Positions 20,608 to 27,935 of a stretch of 64,000 nucleotides of DNA are shown here, piece after piece (position 1 is the stretch's first letter; every line of letters begins with the position of its first letter). The notes under the pieces were generated by a model. The model was not told the DNA's origin and did not search any database. It was given only the letters and a program-made list of their open reading frames with translations. The position numbers and the translations under genes are program-made. Source of the DNA: Tibeticola sediminis (lineage in GTDB: Bacteria; Pseudomonadota; Gammaproteobacteria; Burkholderiales; Burkholderiaceae_C); NCBI RefSeq assembly GCF_003843835.1, contig NZ_RKQL01000004.1, positions 246,354-310,353 on the forward strand. Reading direction: 5' to 3'.

Positions 20608-21192
20608 TCAACCGCGCTCGAACTTGAACACCGCTGTCGAGGCGCAGAGGTTGGGCATGAAGCGAATCTTGCGCCCATTTTGCAAGCCGAAGGCGTCGAG
20701 GATGCGCAGGCTGTTGCGTTCCGCGAGCACCTCGAAGTCCGCATAGGTTCCAACTCGGATGTTGGGCGTGTCGTACCACTCGTAGGGCAGGCGTTTCGTC
20801 ACGGGCATGCGACCCCGCAGCACACTGAGCCGGTTGGGCCAATGTGCGAAGTTCGGAAAGGCGACGATGCCGATGCGGCCCACGCGCGCGGTTTCACGGA
20901 GCATGGTTTGCGCATTGCGCAAATGTTGCAGCGTGTCGATTTGCAGCACCACGTCGAACGACTGGTCGCCAAACATGGCGAGACCCTCTTCGAGGTTGAG
21001 CTGCAGCACATTGACCCCGCGCTGGACGCAGGCGAGCACGTTGGTGTCGTCGATTTCGACGCCATAGCCCGAGCAGTTCCGATGGACCCGCAGCCACTCC
21101 AGCATGGCGCCGTTGCCACAGCCCAGATCGAGCACGCGCGCCCCTTTCGGTACCAGGGCGCCGAGGGTTTCCATGAGCACGGGATCACTCAT
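20608..21192 (-). CDS. metW: Methionine biosynthesis protein MetW
   Basis: A 194-aa class I methyltransferase-fold protein with the SAM motif [11 protein letters not shown] and the family runs [29 protein letters not shown] and [11 protein letters not shown]. MetW accompanies MetX in most betaproteobacteria and is thought to assist MetX homoserine acylation; its exact role is unsettled. The start [10 protein letters not shown] overlaps the metX stop as ATGA. glgB follows after 17 bp. Confidence 0.93.
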   Translation of the reverse strand: MSDPVLMETLGALVPKGARVLDLGCGNGAMLEWLRVHRNCSGYGVEIDDTNVLACVQRGVNVLQLNLEEGLAMFGDQSFDVVLQIDTLQHLRNAQTMLRETARVGRIGIVAFPNFAHWPNRLSVLRGRMPVTKRLPYEWYDTPNIRVGTYADFEVLAERNSLRILDAFGLQNGRKIRFMPNLCASTAVFKFERG

Positions 21193-22334
21193 GCTTGGGC
21201 TCCCCGGGCAATCCGCTCGAACCACGCACGCACCACCGCATGGTAGCGGGCATCGTCGAGCAGGAACGCATCATGGCCGTGGGGCGCATCGATTTCGGCA
21301 TAGCTGACGTCGCGCTGGTTGGCGACCAGCGCGCGGACGATCTCGCGGCTGCGTGCCGGGGAAAAGCGCCAGTCGGTCGTGAAGCTCACCAGTAAGAAAC
21401 GAGCACGGGCCGGCGCGAGCGCACGCACCAAATCACCGTCGAAGGCCGCAGCTGGATCGAAGTAGTCGAGCGCGCGGGTGATGAGCAGGTAAGTGTTGGC
21501 GTCGAAATAGTCGCTGAACTTGTCGCCCTGGTAGCGCAGGTAGCTCTCGATCTGGAACTCCACCTCCTGCGTCGAATACTTGTATCCGGTGGCGCTGCCC
21601 GCCACCGCCTCGCGCAGCGTGCGGCCGAACTTCTCGTTCATCACGTCGTCGCTGAGGTAGGTGATGTGCCCGATCATGCGCGCGATGCGCAGGCCCCGCT
21701 TGGGCACCACGCCGTGCTCGTAGAAGCGCCCGCCGTGAAAGTCGGGGTCGGTCACGATGGCGCGTCGCGCCACCTCGTTGAAGGCGATGTTCTCGGCCGT
21801 GAGGTTGGGCGCGCTCGCAATTACCGCGGCGTGGCGGACCCGCTCGGGGTATTGCAGCGTCCAGGAGAGGGCTTGCATCCCCCCAAGGCTGCCGCCCATC
21901 ACGGCGGCGAGCGTCTCGATGCCCAGCGCATCGAGCAGGCGCGCCTGCGCGTTCACCCAGTCTTCCACGGTCACCACCGGAAAATCCGCGCCGTAGATGC
22001 GCCCCGTGTCCGGGTTGACATGCATCGGCCCCGTGGAGCCAAAGCACGAGCCGAGGTTGTTGATGCCGACGACAAAGAAGCGATCGGTGTCCACCGGCTT
22101 GCCGGGGCCCACCATGTTGTCCCACCAGCCTTCGCTGCGGGCCTGGCCTTCGTACACCCCAGCGACATGGTGCGACGCGTTGAGCGCATGGCAAATCAGC
22201 ACCGCATTGGAGCGATCCGCATTGAGCGTGCCGTAGGTTTCAAAGGCGAGTTGGTAATCCCGCAGCACGGCGCCGCTCTGCAAGCGCAAGGGTGCCTGGA
22301 ATGACATCGTCTGCGGCGTGGCGATCAATCGCAT
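21189..22334 (-). CDS. metX: Homoserine O-acyltransferase MetX (succinyl- or acetyl-)
   Basis: Alpha/beta-hydrolase-fold enzyme that activates homoserine for methionine synthesis. In betaproteobacteria MetX is often a succinyltransferase despite its acetyltransferase-like fold; the donor cannot be decided by eye. 381 aa from [10 protein letters not shown] (ATG 22334). The active-site serine is in MGGSLGGMQ, the terminal catalytic His in DAPHGHDAF, and [12 protein letters not shown] is the typical N-terminal signature. The frame is open further upstream, but that part is the terminator hairpin of the leader. No strong Shine-Dalgarno precedes the ATG. Confidence 0.93.
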   Translation of the reverse strand: MRLIATPQTMSFQAPLRLQSGAVLRDYQLAFETYGTLNADRSNAVLICHALNASHHVAGVYEGQARSEGWWDNMVGPGKPVDTDRFFVVGINNLGSCFGSTGPMHVNPDTGRIYGADFPVVTVEDWVNAQARLLDALGIETLAAVMGGSLGGMQALSWTLQYPERVRHAAVIASAPNLTAENIAFNEVARRAIVTDPDFHGGRFYEHGVVPKRGLRIARMIGHITYLSDDVMNEKFGRTLREAVAGSATGYKYSTQEVEFQIESYLRYQGDKFSDYFDANTYLLITRALDYFDPAAAFDGDLVRALAPARARFLLVSFTTDWRFSPARSREIVRALVANQRDVSYAEIDAPHGHDAFLLDDARYHAVVRAWFERIARGAQA

Positions 22335-22350
22335 GGTGGTGGTCTGCCAA

Positions 22351-22389
22351 CAAAAAACCCGGTTGCGCCGAAGAGGCGGAACCGGGTTG
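22351..22389 (-). terminator. Intrinsic terminator in the metX leader
   Basis: Read on the minus strand, AACCCGGTT and its complement AACCGGGTT enclose a GC-rich inner stem (CCGCC/GGCG with a TCTTC loop), followed by an uninterrupted T6. It lies between the putative riboswitch aptamer and the metX start, 17 nt before the ATG, where an attenuator would be placed. It would also stop transcripts of the upstream manganese exporter gene. Confidence 0.85.
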
Positions 22390-22395
22390 CGGGTA

Positions 22396-22462
22396 CCCTC
22401 TTTAGCTGGTTTCGGAGCCCTGATGGACCACGGCGCCCGCAAGCAGGAACAAATCGGCGCTC
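22396..22462 (-). promoter_or_regulatory. Putative SAM-II type riboswitch aptamer upstream of metX
   Basis: On the minus strand a stem GCGCC/GGCGC encloses a loop with GATTTG and CTTGC, followed after a spacer by AGCTAAAGAGGG. The published SAM-II (metA) element has the same order: a GC stem, a loop with GAUUUaa and UUGC, then GCUAAAAAGG as the pseudoknot strand. The spacer between stem and 3' strand is longer than in the smallest SAM-II RNAs. Its place just before a methionine gene and an intrinsic terminator supports the call. SAM-V shares a similar core and is an alternative. Confidence 0.65.
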
Positions 22463-22468
22463 GCGCAA

Positions 22469-22474
22469 GTATAG
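22469..22474 (-). promoter_or_regulatory. Candidate -10 box of the metX leader
   Basis: TATACT on the minus strand, placing a transcription start about 7 nt downstream, right at the first base of the aptamer stem. No convincing -35 hexamer is seen 16-18 nt upstream, so the call rests on the -10 and position. Confidence 0.4.
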
Positions 22475-22505
22475 GGCAACGCCGAACAAGTTCCTCGCGC
22501 GTCGC

Positions 22506-23072
22506 TCAGCCTGAGCCCAGCAGCGCGGCCAGGCCCAGCGCTGCAAAGATCGCGGCCGAGATGAGATGCACGGCGCGCAGGGGTGCGCGTCGCGTGATGC
22601 GCTCGCCCATCCAGACGACCGGCGCATTGGCGAGCATCATCCCGAGCGTGGTGCCGGCCACCACCCAAGTCCAGCTTTGGTACTGCGCGGCCAGCATCAC
22701 GGTGGCGATCTGCGTCTTGTCGCCCATTTCCGCCAGGAAGAAAGCCACCACGGTGGTGCCAAACACGCCCAAGCGGGGGGCGTTTTCGGTGCCCTCGTCG
22801 TCATCGAGTCGGTCGGGAATCAGCATCCACACCGCCATGGCCAGAAATGAGCCTCCCAGCACCCAGCGCAAGGTATGCGGCCCGACCCATGCGGTCACCC
22901 AAGCCCCGAGCGCGCCGGCCAGCGCATGGTTGGCCAAGGTCGCAATCAGGATGCCCCAGACGATGGGCCAGGGCTTGCGATAGCGCGCGGCGAGGACGAG
23001 CGAGAGCAGCTGCGTCTTGTCGCCCATCTCGGCGAGGGCGACGATGCCGGTGGAGACGAGGAAGGCTTCCAT
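22506..23072 (-). CDS. GDT1/TMEM165 (UPF0016) family manganese exporter
   Basis: A 188-aa integral membrane protein with about six helices and two copies of the family metal motif, EMGDKTQLL in the first half and EMGDKTQIA in the second, the hallmark of this duplicated cation-exchanger family. Bacterial members export Mn2+. It starts at MEAFLVSTG (ATG 23072), with no clear Shine-Dalgarno; a run of nine G (plus strand) lies about 20 nt upstream. It diverges from amtB. No yybP-ykoY manganese riboswitch consensus was recognised in the leader. Confidence 0.85.
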   Translation of the reverse strand: MEAFLVSTGIVALAEMGDKTQLLSLVLAARYRKPWPIVWGILIATLANHALAGALGAWVTAWVGPHTLRWVLGGSFLAMAVWMLIPDRLDDDEGTENAPRLGVFGTTVVAFFLAEMGDKTQIATVMLAAQYQSWTWVVAGTTLGMMLANAPVVWMGERITRRAPLRAVHLISAAIFAALGLAALLGSG

Positions 23073-23133
23073 AACGGGGAGATTCGGACAAGGGGGGGGG
23101 CCGGATTGTCCCCCAGGGCGCCATGCCACTTCC

Positions 23134-23149
23134 TGGTGCAGAACTTGCT
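23134..23149 (+). promoter_or_regulatory. Sigma-54-like promoter for amtB
   Basis: TGGTGCAGAACTTGCT matches the TGGCAC-N5-TTGCW sigma-54 pattern, with the key GG and GC correctly spaced. It lies about 70 nt before the amtB start, and amtB genes are classically NtrC/sigma-54 controlled. Just downstream, TTTGGTGC (23153-23160) and GCACCAAA (23185-23192) form an inverted repeat resembling NtrC half-sites, in an unusual position and orientation. Confidence 0.5.
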
Positions 23150-23220
23150 TTCTTTGGTGCGAGGCCCGGATTTCGGGGCGTATTGCACCAAAACAGACTT
23201 TTTTGATCGGAGAGCGACGC

Positions 23221-24423
23221 ATGGATGCACTCAAACAGGGCGTGGACGCCCTGTTCCTCTTGTTGGGCGCCATCATGGTGCTTGCGATGCACGCGGGATT
23301 TGCCTTTCTGGAGCTGGGCACCGTGCGCAGAAAGAATCAGGTCAATGCCCTGGTGAAGATCCTTGCGGATTTTTCCGTGTCGACTTTGGCCTATTTCCTG
23401 GTGGGATATTCGGTGGCCTATGGGACCACGTTCTTCGTTGGGGCCGGCGAGCTGGCCGCGCGCAACGGGGTTGAACTGGTGCGCTTTTTCTTCTTGCTGA
23501 CCTTCGCTGCGGCCATTCCGGCGATCATCTCGGGAGGCATCGCCGAGCGTGCGCGCTTTGGTCCACAGCTGATCGCGACCGCGGTGCTCGTTGGCCTCGC
23601 CTATCCGGTCTTCGAAGGCATCATCTGGAACCGACACTTCGGGGTGCAAGAAGCCATCAAGCAATGGACCGGTCAGGAGTTTCACGATTTCGCCGGCTCC
23701 GTCGTCGTGCATGCCATGGGCGGCTGGATGGCGCTGCCGGCCGTGTTGTTGCTCGGACCGCGGAGCAACCGCTACCGCCGTGACGGTGGCATCTCCGCCC
23801 ACCCACCGTCGAACATTCCGTTTCTTGCCCTCGGGGCCTGGATCCTGGTCGTCGGCTGGTTCGGGTTCAACGTGATGAGCGCCCAATCCGTCGAGGGCAT
23901 GTCGGGGCTGGTGGCGGTGAACTCACTCATGGCTATGGTCGGCGGGACGCTCGCGGCGTTGCTGGTCGGCCGTAATGACCCGGGCTTTGTGCACAACGGC
24001 CCCCTGGCGGGCCTGGTCGCGGTGTGTGCGGGGTCCGACCTCATGCATCCGCTCGGCGCGCTCGCGGTCGGCGGCATCGCCGGTGCTTTGTTCGTCGGCA
24101 TGTTCACGCTCACGCAGAACCGCTGGAAGATCGACGACGTGCTCGGGGTGTGGCCGCTGCACGGACTCTGCGGTGCCTGGGGCGGTGTCGCTGCTGGGAT
24201 CTTTGGTCAGCAGGCGCTGGGCGGCGTGGGTGGTGTGAGCCTGGGCGCCCAGCTCATTGGAACGGGGTTCGGCGTGTTGTGGGCGCTCACCTCCGGTGCG
24301 CTCGTCTATGGCGTGCTCAAGCGCACCCTGGGCCTGCGGCTGAGCCAGGAGGAAGAGTACGACGGCGCAGACCTCAGCATCCACCGGATCACGGCATCGC
24401 CCGAGCGCGAAGTGAGCTGGTAG
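23221..24423 (+). CDS. amtB: Ammonium transporter AmtB
   Basis: Inner-membrane ammonium channel, 400 aa, about 11 helices. The pore twin histidines are visible in the VVVHAMGGW and WPLHGLCGAWGG segments, with FEGIIWNRHFG, SAHPPSNIPF and GAWILVVGWFGFNVMSA as other family runs. Translation starts at ATG 23221 (MDALKQGVDALF). No glnK/PII gene is next to it, although many bacteria pair the two. The C-terminal cytoplasmic tail is relatively long and acidic (RLSQEEEYDGADLS). Confidence 0.95.
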   Translation: MDALKQGVDALFLLLGAIMVLAMHAGFAFLELGTVRRKNQVNALVKILADFSVSTLAYFLVGYSVAYGTTFFVGAGELAARNGVELVRFFFLLTFAAAIPAIISGGIAERARFGPQLIATAVLVGLAYPVFEGIIWNRHFGVQEAIKQWTGQEFHDFAGSVVVHAMGGWMALPAVLLLGPRSNRYRRDGGISAHPPSNIPFLALGAWILVVGWFGFNVMSAQSVEGMSGLVAVNSLMAMVGGTLAALLVGRNDPGFVHNGPLAGLVAVCAGSDLMHPLGALAVGGIAGALFVGMFTLTQNRWKIDDVLGVWPLHGLCGAWGGVAAGIFGQQALGGVGGVSLGAQLIGTGFGVLWALTSGALVYGVLKRTLGLRLSQEEEYDGADLSIHRITASPEREVSW

Positions 24424-24444
24424 GCCTCGCGCAAGCCCTCGAAC

Positions 24445-24499
24445 GGCAACGCTGAATCCTGCCCTTGTGTGTCCTCACGGGAGAGGATTCAGCGTTGCC
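24445..24499. repeat. Element B minimal copy: perfect 16-bp inverted repeat
   Basis: GGCAACGCTGAATCCT (24445-24460) is perfectly complementary to 24484-24499, with a 23-nt loop. The arms are the element B end motif. It lies 21 bp after the amtB stop and probably folds as a strong hairpin; a run of A on its right would give a U-tract to leftward, not rightward, transcripts. Confidence 0.75.
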
Positions 24500-24534
24500 C
24501 AAAAATAAATTCCGCACGCGATCGTTTTATGCCC

Positions 24535-24540
24535 CATAAT
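24535..24540 (+). promoter_or_regulatory. Candidate -10 box of the first RNA-binding protein gene
   Basis: CATAAT preceded by ATGCCC. The same arrangement (ATGCTCCATAAT) occurs before the paralogous gene at 25288, at the same distance from the start codon (143 and 142 nt), which argues that both are real promoters with leaders of about 130 nt. No clear -35 is seen. Confidence 0.4.
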
Positions 24541-24637
24541 CGGCGTCGCGCTGGCCCGGAAGGGCTGGCGCAGGTTTGCGGTGATTTGGTCAGTTTTGCG
24601 TCTCGAAATTCTTCAATGGTTTGTGGATTGCGCTAGC

Positions 24638-24674
24638 GGACTCCATCGCGTGTTTTGGTGTTATTTAGGAGTCC
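24638..24674 (+). promoter_or_regulatory. Leader hairpin covering the ribosome binding site (copy 1)
   Basis: GGACTCC (24638-24644) is complementary to GGAGTCC (24668-24674), which contains the Shine-Dalgarno of the following gene; the loop is 23 nt. The second gene has the same stem and the same loop length with a different loop sequence. Folding would hide the ribosome binding site. Confidence 0.6.
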
Positions 24675-24677
24675 CTC

Positions 24678-25031
24678 ATGGGCAACAAACTTTACGTCGG
24701 CAATCTGCCTTATTCTTTCCGCGACGAAGACATGCAACAGGCTTTCAGCCAGTTCGGTGATGTCGCCAGTGCCAAAGTCATGATGGAGCGCGACACCGGT
24801 CGTTCCAAGGGTTTTGGCTTCGTCGAAATGGGCAGCGATGCCGAGGCGCAAGCTGCAATCAAAGGCATGAACGGCCAAAACGTCGGCGGTCGTGACCTCG
24901 TGGTCAACGAGGCCCGTCCGATGGAAGCCCGCCCTCCCCGCAGCGGTGGCTACGGTGGCGGCAATGGCGGCGGCTACGGCGGTGGTCGTAGCGGCGGCGG
25001 TTACGGCGGCGGTCGTAGCGGCGGTTACTGA
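24678..25031 (+). CDS. RRM-domain glycine-rich RNA-binding protein (copy 1)
   Basis: 117 aa: one RNA recognition motif (residues 1-80) with RNP2 LYVGNL at 5-10 and RNP1 KGFGFVEM at 44-51, then a Gly/Tyr/Arg-rich tail (GGYGGG repeats) from about 85. Such small proteins in bacteria resemble plant and cyanobacterial glycine-rich cold-inducible RNA chaperones. A Shine-Dalgarno AGGAG ends 7 nt before ATG and is buried in the leader hairpin. It is tandem with a close paralogue at 25430, each gene with its own leader and terminator, a duplication of a whole transcription unit. Confidence 0.93.
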   Translation: MGNKLYVGNLPYSFRDEDMQQAFSQFGDVASAKVMMERDTGRSKGFGFVEMGSDAEAQAAIKGMNGQNVGGRDLVVNEARPMEARPPRSGGYGGGNGGGYGGGRSGGGYGGGRSGGY

Positions 25032-25065
25032 TCCATGCTGGGAAAGATCCCGGCACGATAGAAAG

Positions 25066-25088
25066 AGGCCCCCGAAGGGGGCTTTTTT
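25066..25088 (+). terminator. Intrinsic terminator after RNA-binding protein copy 1
   Basis: Stem GCCCCC/GGGGGC with a GAA-type loop (25068-25082) followed by T6 (25083-25088). Confidence 0.92.
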
Positions 25089-25250
25089 CATGGGCGAGCG
25101 AAGCGCGCACACGCTTTCGCCGATTCGTCAGATGGGGTTTTTGCCTCACATCACGGATCGCTGCGCTGACCGGATCCCCGCTTGGGCCCAGAGCCCTCGG
25201 GTGGGTGCGGGTTGGCGGTCGCTGGCAGAGCGTCGCAGGCGCACAGCAGA

Positions 25251-25275
25251 GCACCGCGCCAGAGGTGCGTTTTTT
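25251..25275 (+). terminator. Weak second hairpin with T-run
   Basis: GCACC (25251-25255) and GGTGC (25264-25268) form a 5-bp stem followed by G and T6. It lies in the otherwise featureless stretch between the two RNA-binding protein genes, just before the candidate promoter of the second. It may be a backup terminator; the stem is short. Confidence 0.35.
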
Positions 25276-25287
25276 CGGGGCATGCTC

Positions 25288-25293
25288 CATAAT
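25288..25293 (+). promoter_or_regulatory. Candidate -10 box of the second RNA-binding protein gene
   Basis: CATAAT in the context ATGCTCCATAAT, matching the upstream copy at 24535 in sequence and in distance to the start codon. Confidence 0.4.
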
Positions 25294-25389
25294 TTGCGAA
25301 CCCTCGGGCAAATGGCTGGGGGAGGTTGCGGTGTAAGGCTCTTGCGGCGTGTGCTTGGCTCCGGTTGAGCGGGTGCGCTGGCGCTGGTG

Positions 25390-25426
25390 GGACTCCATCG
25401 CTGAGTAAACGTGTCTAGAGGAGTCC
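25390..25426 (+). promoter_or_regulatory. Leader hairpin covering the ribosome binding site (copy 2)
   Basis: GGACTCC (25390-25396) pairs with GGAGTCC (25420-25426), which includes the Shine-Dalgarno of the GTG-started gene. The loop is 23 nt, as in copy 1, but the two loop sequences differ over most of their length, so the pairing has been kept while the loop changed. Confidence 0.6.
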
Positions 25427-25429
25427 TTC

Positions 25430-25825
25430 GTGGGCAACAAGCTTTATGTCGGCAATTTGCCGTATTCGGTGCGGGATCAGGATCTGGAGCAGGCTTTCTC
25501 GCCTTTCGGCCAGGTGAACAGCGCCAAGGTCATGATGGAGCGTGAAACCGGTCGTTCGAAGGGTTTTGGCTTCGTGGAAATGGGGAACGATGCGCAGGCT
25601 CAAGCCGCGATCGAAGGGATGAACGGTCAGTCGATGGGCGGCCGGAATGTCGTCGTCAATGAGGCCCGCCCGATGGAGCCTCGGCCGCCGCGCAGCGGTG
25701 GAGGGTACGGCGGCGGTCGCCGCGAAGGCGGCTACGGTTCCGGTGGCTCCGAGGGCGGCTTCCGTAGCCCCTATGGCTCGGGGCCGCGGGGGGGTGGCCG
25801 ACGCAACGACGGTTACGGGAACTGA
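25430..25825 (+). CDS. RRM-domain glycine-rich RNA-binding protein (copy 2)
   Basis: 131 aa, starting with GTG at 25430 in the same context as the ATG of copy 1. RNP2 LYVGNL and RNP1 KGFGFVEM are identical to copy 1; the RRM is close throughout, while the tail is longer and different (GGYGGGRREGGYGSGGSEGG and an RGGGRR end). Probably an RNA chaperone. Gene order, leader structure and terminator parallel copy 1, so it arose by tandem duplication, followed by divergence of the tail. Confidence 0.93.
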   Translation: MGNKLYVGNLPYSVRDQDLEQAFSPFGQVNSAKVMMERETGRSKGFGFVEMGNDAQAQAAIEGMNGQSMGGRNVVVNEARPMEPRPPRSGGGYGGGRREGGYGSGGSEGGFRSPYGSGPRGGGRRNDGYGN

Positions 25826-25835
25826 TCAACCCCAG

Positions 25836-25858
25836 GGGGCGCCGCGAGCGCCCCTTTT
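25836..25858 (+). terminator. Intrinsic terminator after RNA-binding protein copy 2
   Basis: GGGGCGC (25836-25842) pairs with GCGCCCC (25848-25854) around a 5-nt loop, followed by T4. Confidence 0.85.
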
Positions 25859-25902
25859 GCTTCGCGCCCGGCCGCAAGCCAGGCGTGGTTGCTGGCCCCT
25901 TG

Positions 25903-26715
25903 TTACTTGCCCTGGCGAGGTTTACGAGGGCGGCCGGCGAAGAGCCGGTCGAAGAGCCCATTGGGCAGGATTCGGAGGATCTTGGCGACCAGGGCCATTT
26001 GCCAGGGGATGACCCGATAGCTGGCCCCTTTTTCGATGGCGCGGGCGGCGCGCACCGCAAAGACCTCGGGTGCCAGCAAAAACGGCATGGAATAAGGATT
26101 CTTTTGGGTCAGCGGGGTGTCGATGTAACCCGGCAGGATCGTCACGACCGAGACGCCGGTACCGCGAAGTTCGCCACGCAAACTTTCGCAGTAGGCGATG
26201 ACGGCTGCTTTACTCGCGCAGTAGGCCCCATGCCCAGGGATTCCTCGTATGCCCGCGACACTGGCAATGCCCACAAGGCGACCGCTGCCGCGTTCGCACA
26301 TGGCATCGATGAAGGGATGAAAGGTCGCAGCGAGTCCCAAATTGTTCGTCTCGAAGGTGCGCCGGAGCGTTTCCAAGTCTTCGCGAATCCGCGTGTCCAT
26401 GCCGATGCTGATGCCGGCGCTCGCAATCACCAGATCCGGCGTTCCGAACTCCCGCAGGCATTGTTGGCCGGCTTCGACGATCTCGTTTGGAACCGACACG
26501 TCGGCACGGTAGATACGGTAGCGGTCGGTTGACCACCGCTGTTCCCGCAGCCGCTCTTCGAGGACGTCGGTTCGTCGGGCAACCAGTGCCAGACGCCAAC
26601 CGCAGCGGTAATAGTGCTCCGCAAGCGCGAGGCCGATCCCGCTGGAAGCGCCGGTGATGAAGGCCAGCGGCGTCTCCAAGGGTGGAGGTGAGACGGGGGG
26701 ATGCGGGGGCGACAT
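25903..26715 (-). CDS. SDR-family oxidoreductase
   Basis: Short-chain dehydrogenase/reductase of 270 aa. The NAD(P)-binding motif TGASSGIG lies at 21-28, the ASAG segment in the middle, and the catalytic YCASK tetrad part with an upstream serine (GIASVAG). The C-terminal part (residues from about 220) is basic and somewhat hydrophobic, as in membrane-associated SDRs of the DltE type. The substrate is not deducible. It starts 3 nt after the lptC stop, so it is probably cotranscribed with the LPS genes, at the position where lptA is usual. Confidence 0.85.
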   Translation of the reverse strand: MSPPHPPVSPPPLETPLAFITGASSGIGLALAEHYYRCGWRLALVARRTDVLEERLREQRWSTDRYRIYRADVSVPNEIVEAGQQCLREFGTPDLVIASAGISIGMDTRIREDLETLRRTFETNNLGLAATFHPFIDAMCERGSGRLVGIASVAGIRGIPGHGAYCASKAAVIAYCESLRGELRGTGVSVVTILPGYIDTPLTQKNPYSMPFLLAPEVFAVRAARAIEKGASYRVIPWQMALVAKILRILPNGLFDRLFAGRPRKPRQGK

Positions 26716-26718
26716 GAG

Positions 26719-27357
26719 CTACCTCGGGGATCGATTCGGCCACAGCTCGCCACGGACCCGGCCGGACAGCGTGAGCGTGCCGGAGGGGCGCTCATAGACC
26801 ATCGCGTCGGCGCGAAACTGTTGTGGGCCACGCCGAATCAGCACTGCAACGGGACTGCTCCATCGTTCGGGTTGGCTTTCCATGACCAGCGCTTCACTGA
26901 AGTATTCCCAGGGCGCAGCGGGTTCGCGCTCGCGCTGGGCGAGCGGGCCGGTCGCGGGTGCCGAGTCCCGCGTCACATGGACGGCACCTTCCATCCGAAT
27001 CACGCTGCGGTCTTGATTGACTTCGACGTGCCGCGCGCGCGCGGAGGTTCGCAGACCTTCGGGGCTCCAGGTTGCCAATTGGGCTTGATCGACTTCGACG
27101 CTGCCCGTGTCGGGATAGTGGCGCAAAGTGTCGCCGATGACCTCACGGACGAGCTCTCCCCCGGGCCCGAAATTGCGCCAACCGAAGCGAACCAAAAAAT
27201 AGTCGGGTTCGTGGCTTGGCGGTCCCTCCGGTGCAAGGCCGCGTTCGGTGGGCATGCTGCGGACCAGCCAGAAGGTGGCCAGGGCAAAAACCGCCATGAT
27301 CAGTATGGGTAGGTAAGGGCCGAGCCGCTGCCAGATGAGACCCAGCCAGGCTTTCAT
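26719..27357 (-). CDS. lptC: LPS export ABC transporter periplasmic protein LptC
   Basis: Single-pass inner-membrane protein that hands LPS from LptB2FG to LptA. 212 aa: an N-terminal membrane anchor (LPILIMAVFALATFWLV), then a periplasmic beta-jellyroll domain with PDYFLVRFGWRNFGPGG and later ADAMVYERPSGTLTLSGRVRG, the LptC/LptA-like signature. It overlaps kdsC as ATGA. The usual downstream lptA and lptB are not present in the window. Confidence 0.9.
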   Translation of the reverse strand: MKAWLGLIWQRLGPYLPILIMAVFALATFWLVRSMPTERGLAPEGPPSHEPDYFLVRFGWRNFGPGGELVREVIGDTLRHYPDTGSVEVDQAQLATWSPEGLRTSARARHVEVNQDRSVIRMEGAVHVTRDSAPATGPLAQREREPAAPWEYFSEALVMESQPERWSSPVAVLIRRGPQQFRADAMVYERPSGTLTLSGRVRGELWPNRSPR

Positions 27358-27920
27358 GACGAAGCCCCCCCATCGAGCGCATCGAGCAGCGCGGGGTATC
27401 GGCCTGTGGCGACCAACAGCAGGTCACAAAATTCTCGCGCGGCTCCAAATCCCGCCGGTGCGTGCGTGACGTGATCGGCGCAGGCGAGCGCTTGCGGGTG
27501 GGCTTGCGGCGGGGCGGCCGAGACCGTGGCTCTTTGCATCAGGGGCAGATCCGGCCAGTCATCCCCCATGACGGCCGCTTGACTCCAGTCCATTCCCAGG
27601 GTGTCGAGCAGGGTTTCGGCGGCGCCGAGCTTGACCTCGGTCCCCAGGGTAAAGTGTTCGACGCCCAGCGCCGCCAGTCGCGCGCGCAGGGCCGCACTGT
27701 CACGGCCGGAAATGACAGCGGGCACGATGCCGGCGCGCGCCAGCAGCTTCATCCCGAGCCCGTCGTGGGTATGAAAACGTTTGAGCGTCTCACCTTGGTC
27801 CGAAAGATAGATGCTTCCGTCCGTGAGGACGCCATCGACATCAAAGATGGCCAGTCGCACCGGCTGCGCTTTGAGCAAGAGCAAAGGGTCGAAGTTCAGA
27901 ACCGGCAGGATCGGCTTCAT
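27354..27920 (-). CDS. kdsC: 3-deoxy-D-manno-octulosonate-8-phosphate phosphatase KdsC
   Basis: HAD-superfamily phosphatase releasing Kdo from Kdo-8-phosphate for lipid A-core synthesis. 188 aa, family length. Catalytic motif FDVDGVLTDGSIY near residue 25, VISGRDS as motif II, and GDDWPDLPLM as motif IV. It sits between kdsD and lptC, 15 bp after kdsD. Confidence 0.94.
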   Translation of the reverse strand: MKPILPVLNFDPLLLLKAQPVRLAIFDVDGVLTDGSIYLSDQGETLKRFHTHDGLGMKLLARAGIVPAVISGRDSAALRARLAALGVEHFTLGTEVKLGAAETLLDTLGMDWSQAAVMGDDWPDLPLMQRATVSAAPPQAHPQALACADHVTHAPAGFGAAREFCDLLLVATGRYPALLDALDGGASS

Positions 27921-27935
27921 GGCGGCGTCAGCCTC

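Noticed and set aside
22475..22487. GGCAACGCCGAAC in the metX leader as an element B end
   Set aside because: One central mismatch to GGCAACGCTGAAC, no partner arm, and it lies in promoter DNA upstream of the -10; likely chance or too decayed to call.
23073..23220. Manganese (yybP-ykoY) riboswitch before the GDT1-type exporter
   Set aside because: The conserved aptamer core could not be found in the leader on the minus strand.
25089..25429. A hidden gene or small RNA between the two RNA-binding protein genes
   Set aside because: Apart from a weak hairpin at 25251 and the leader of the second gene, no frame with a plausible start or recognisable product, and no clear promoter-terminator pair, was found.
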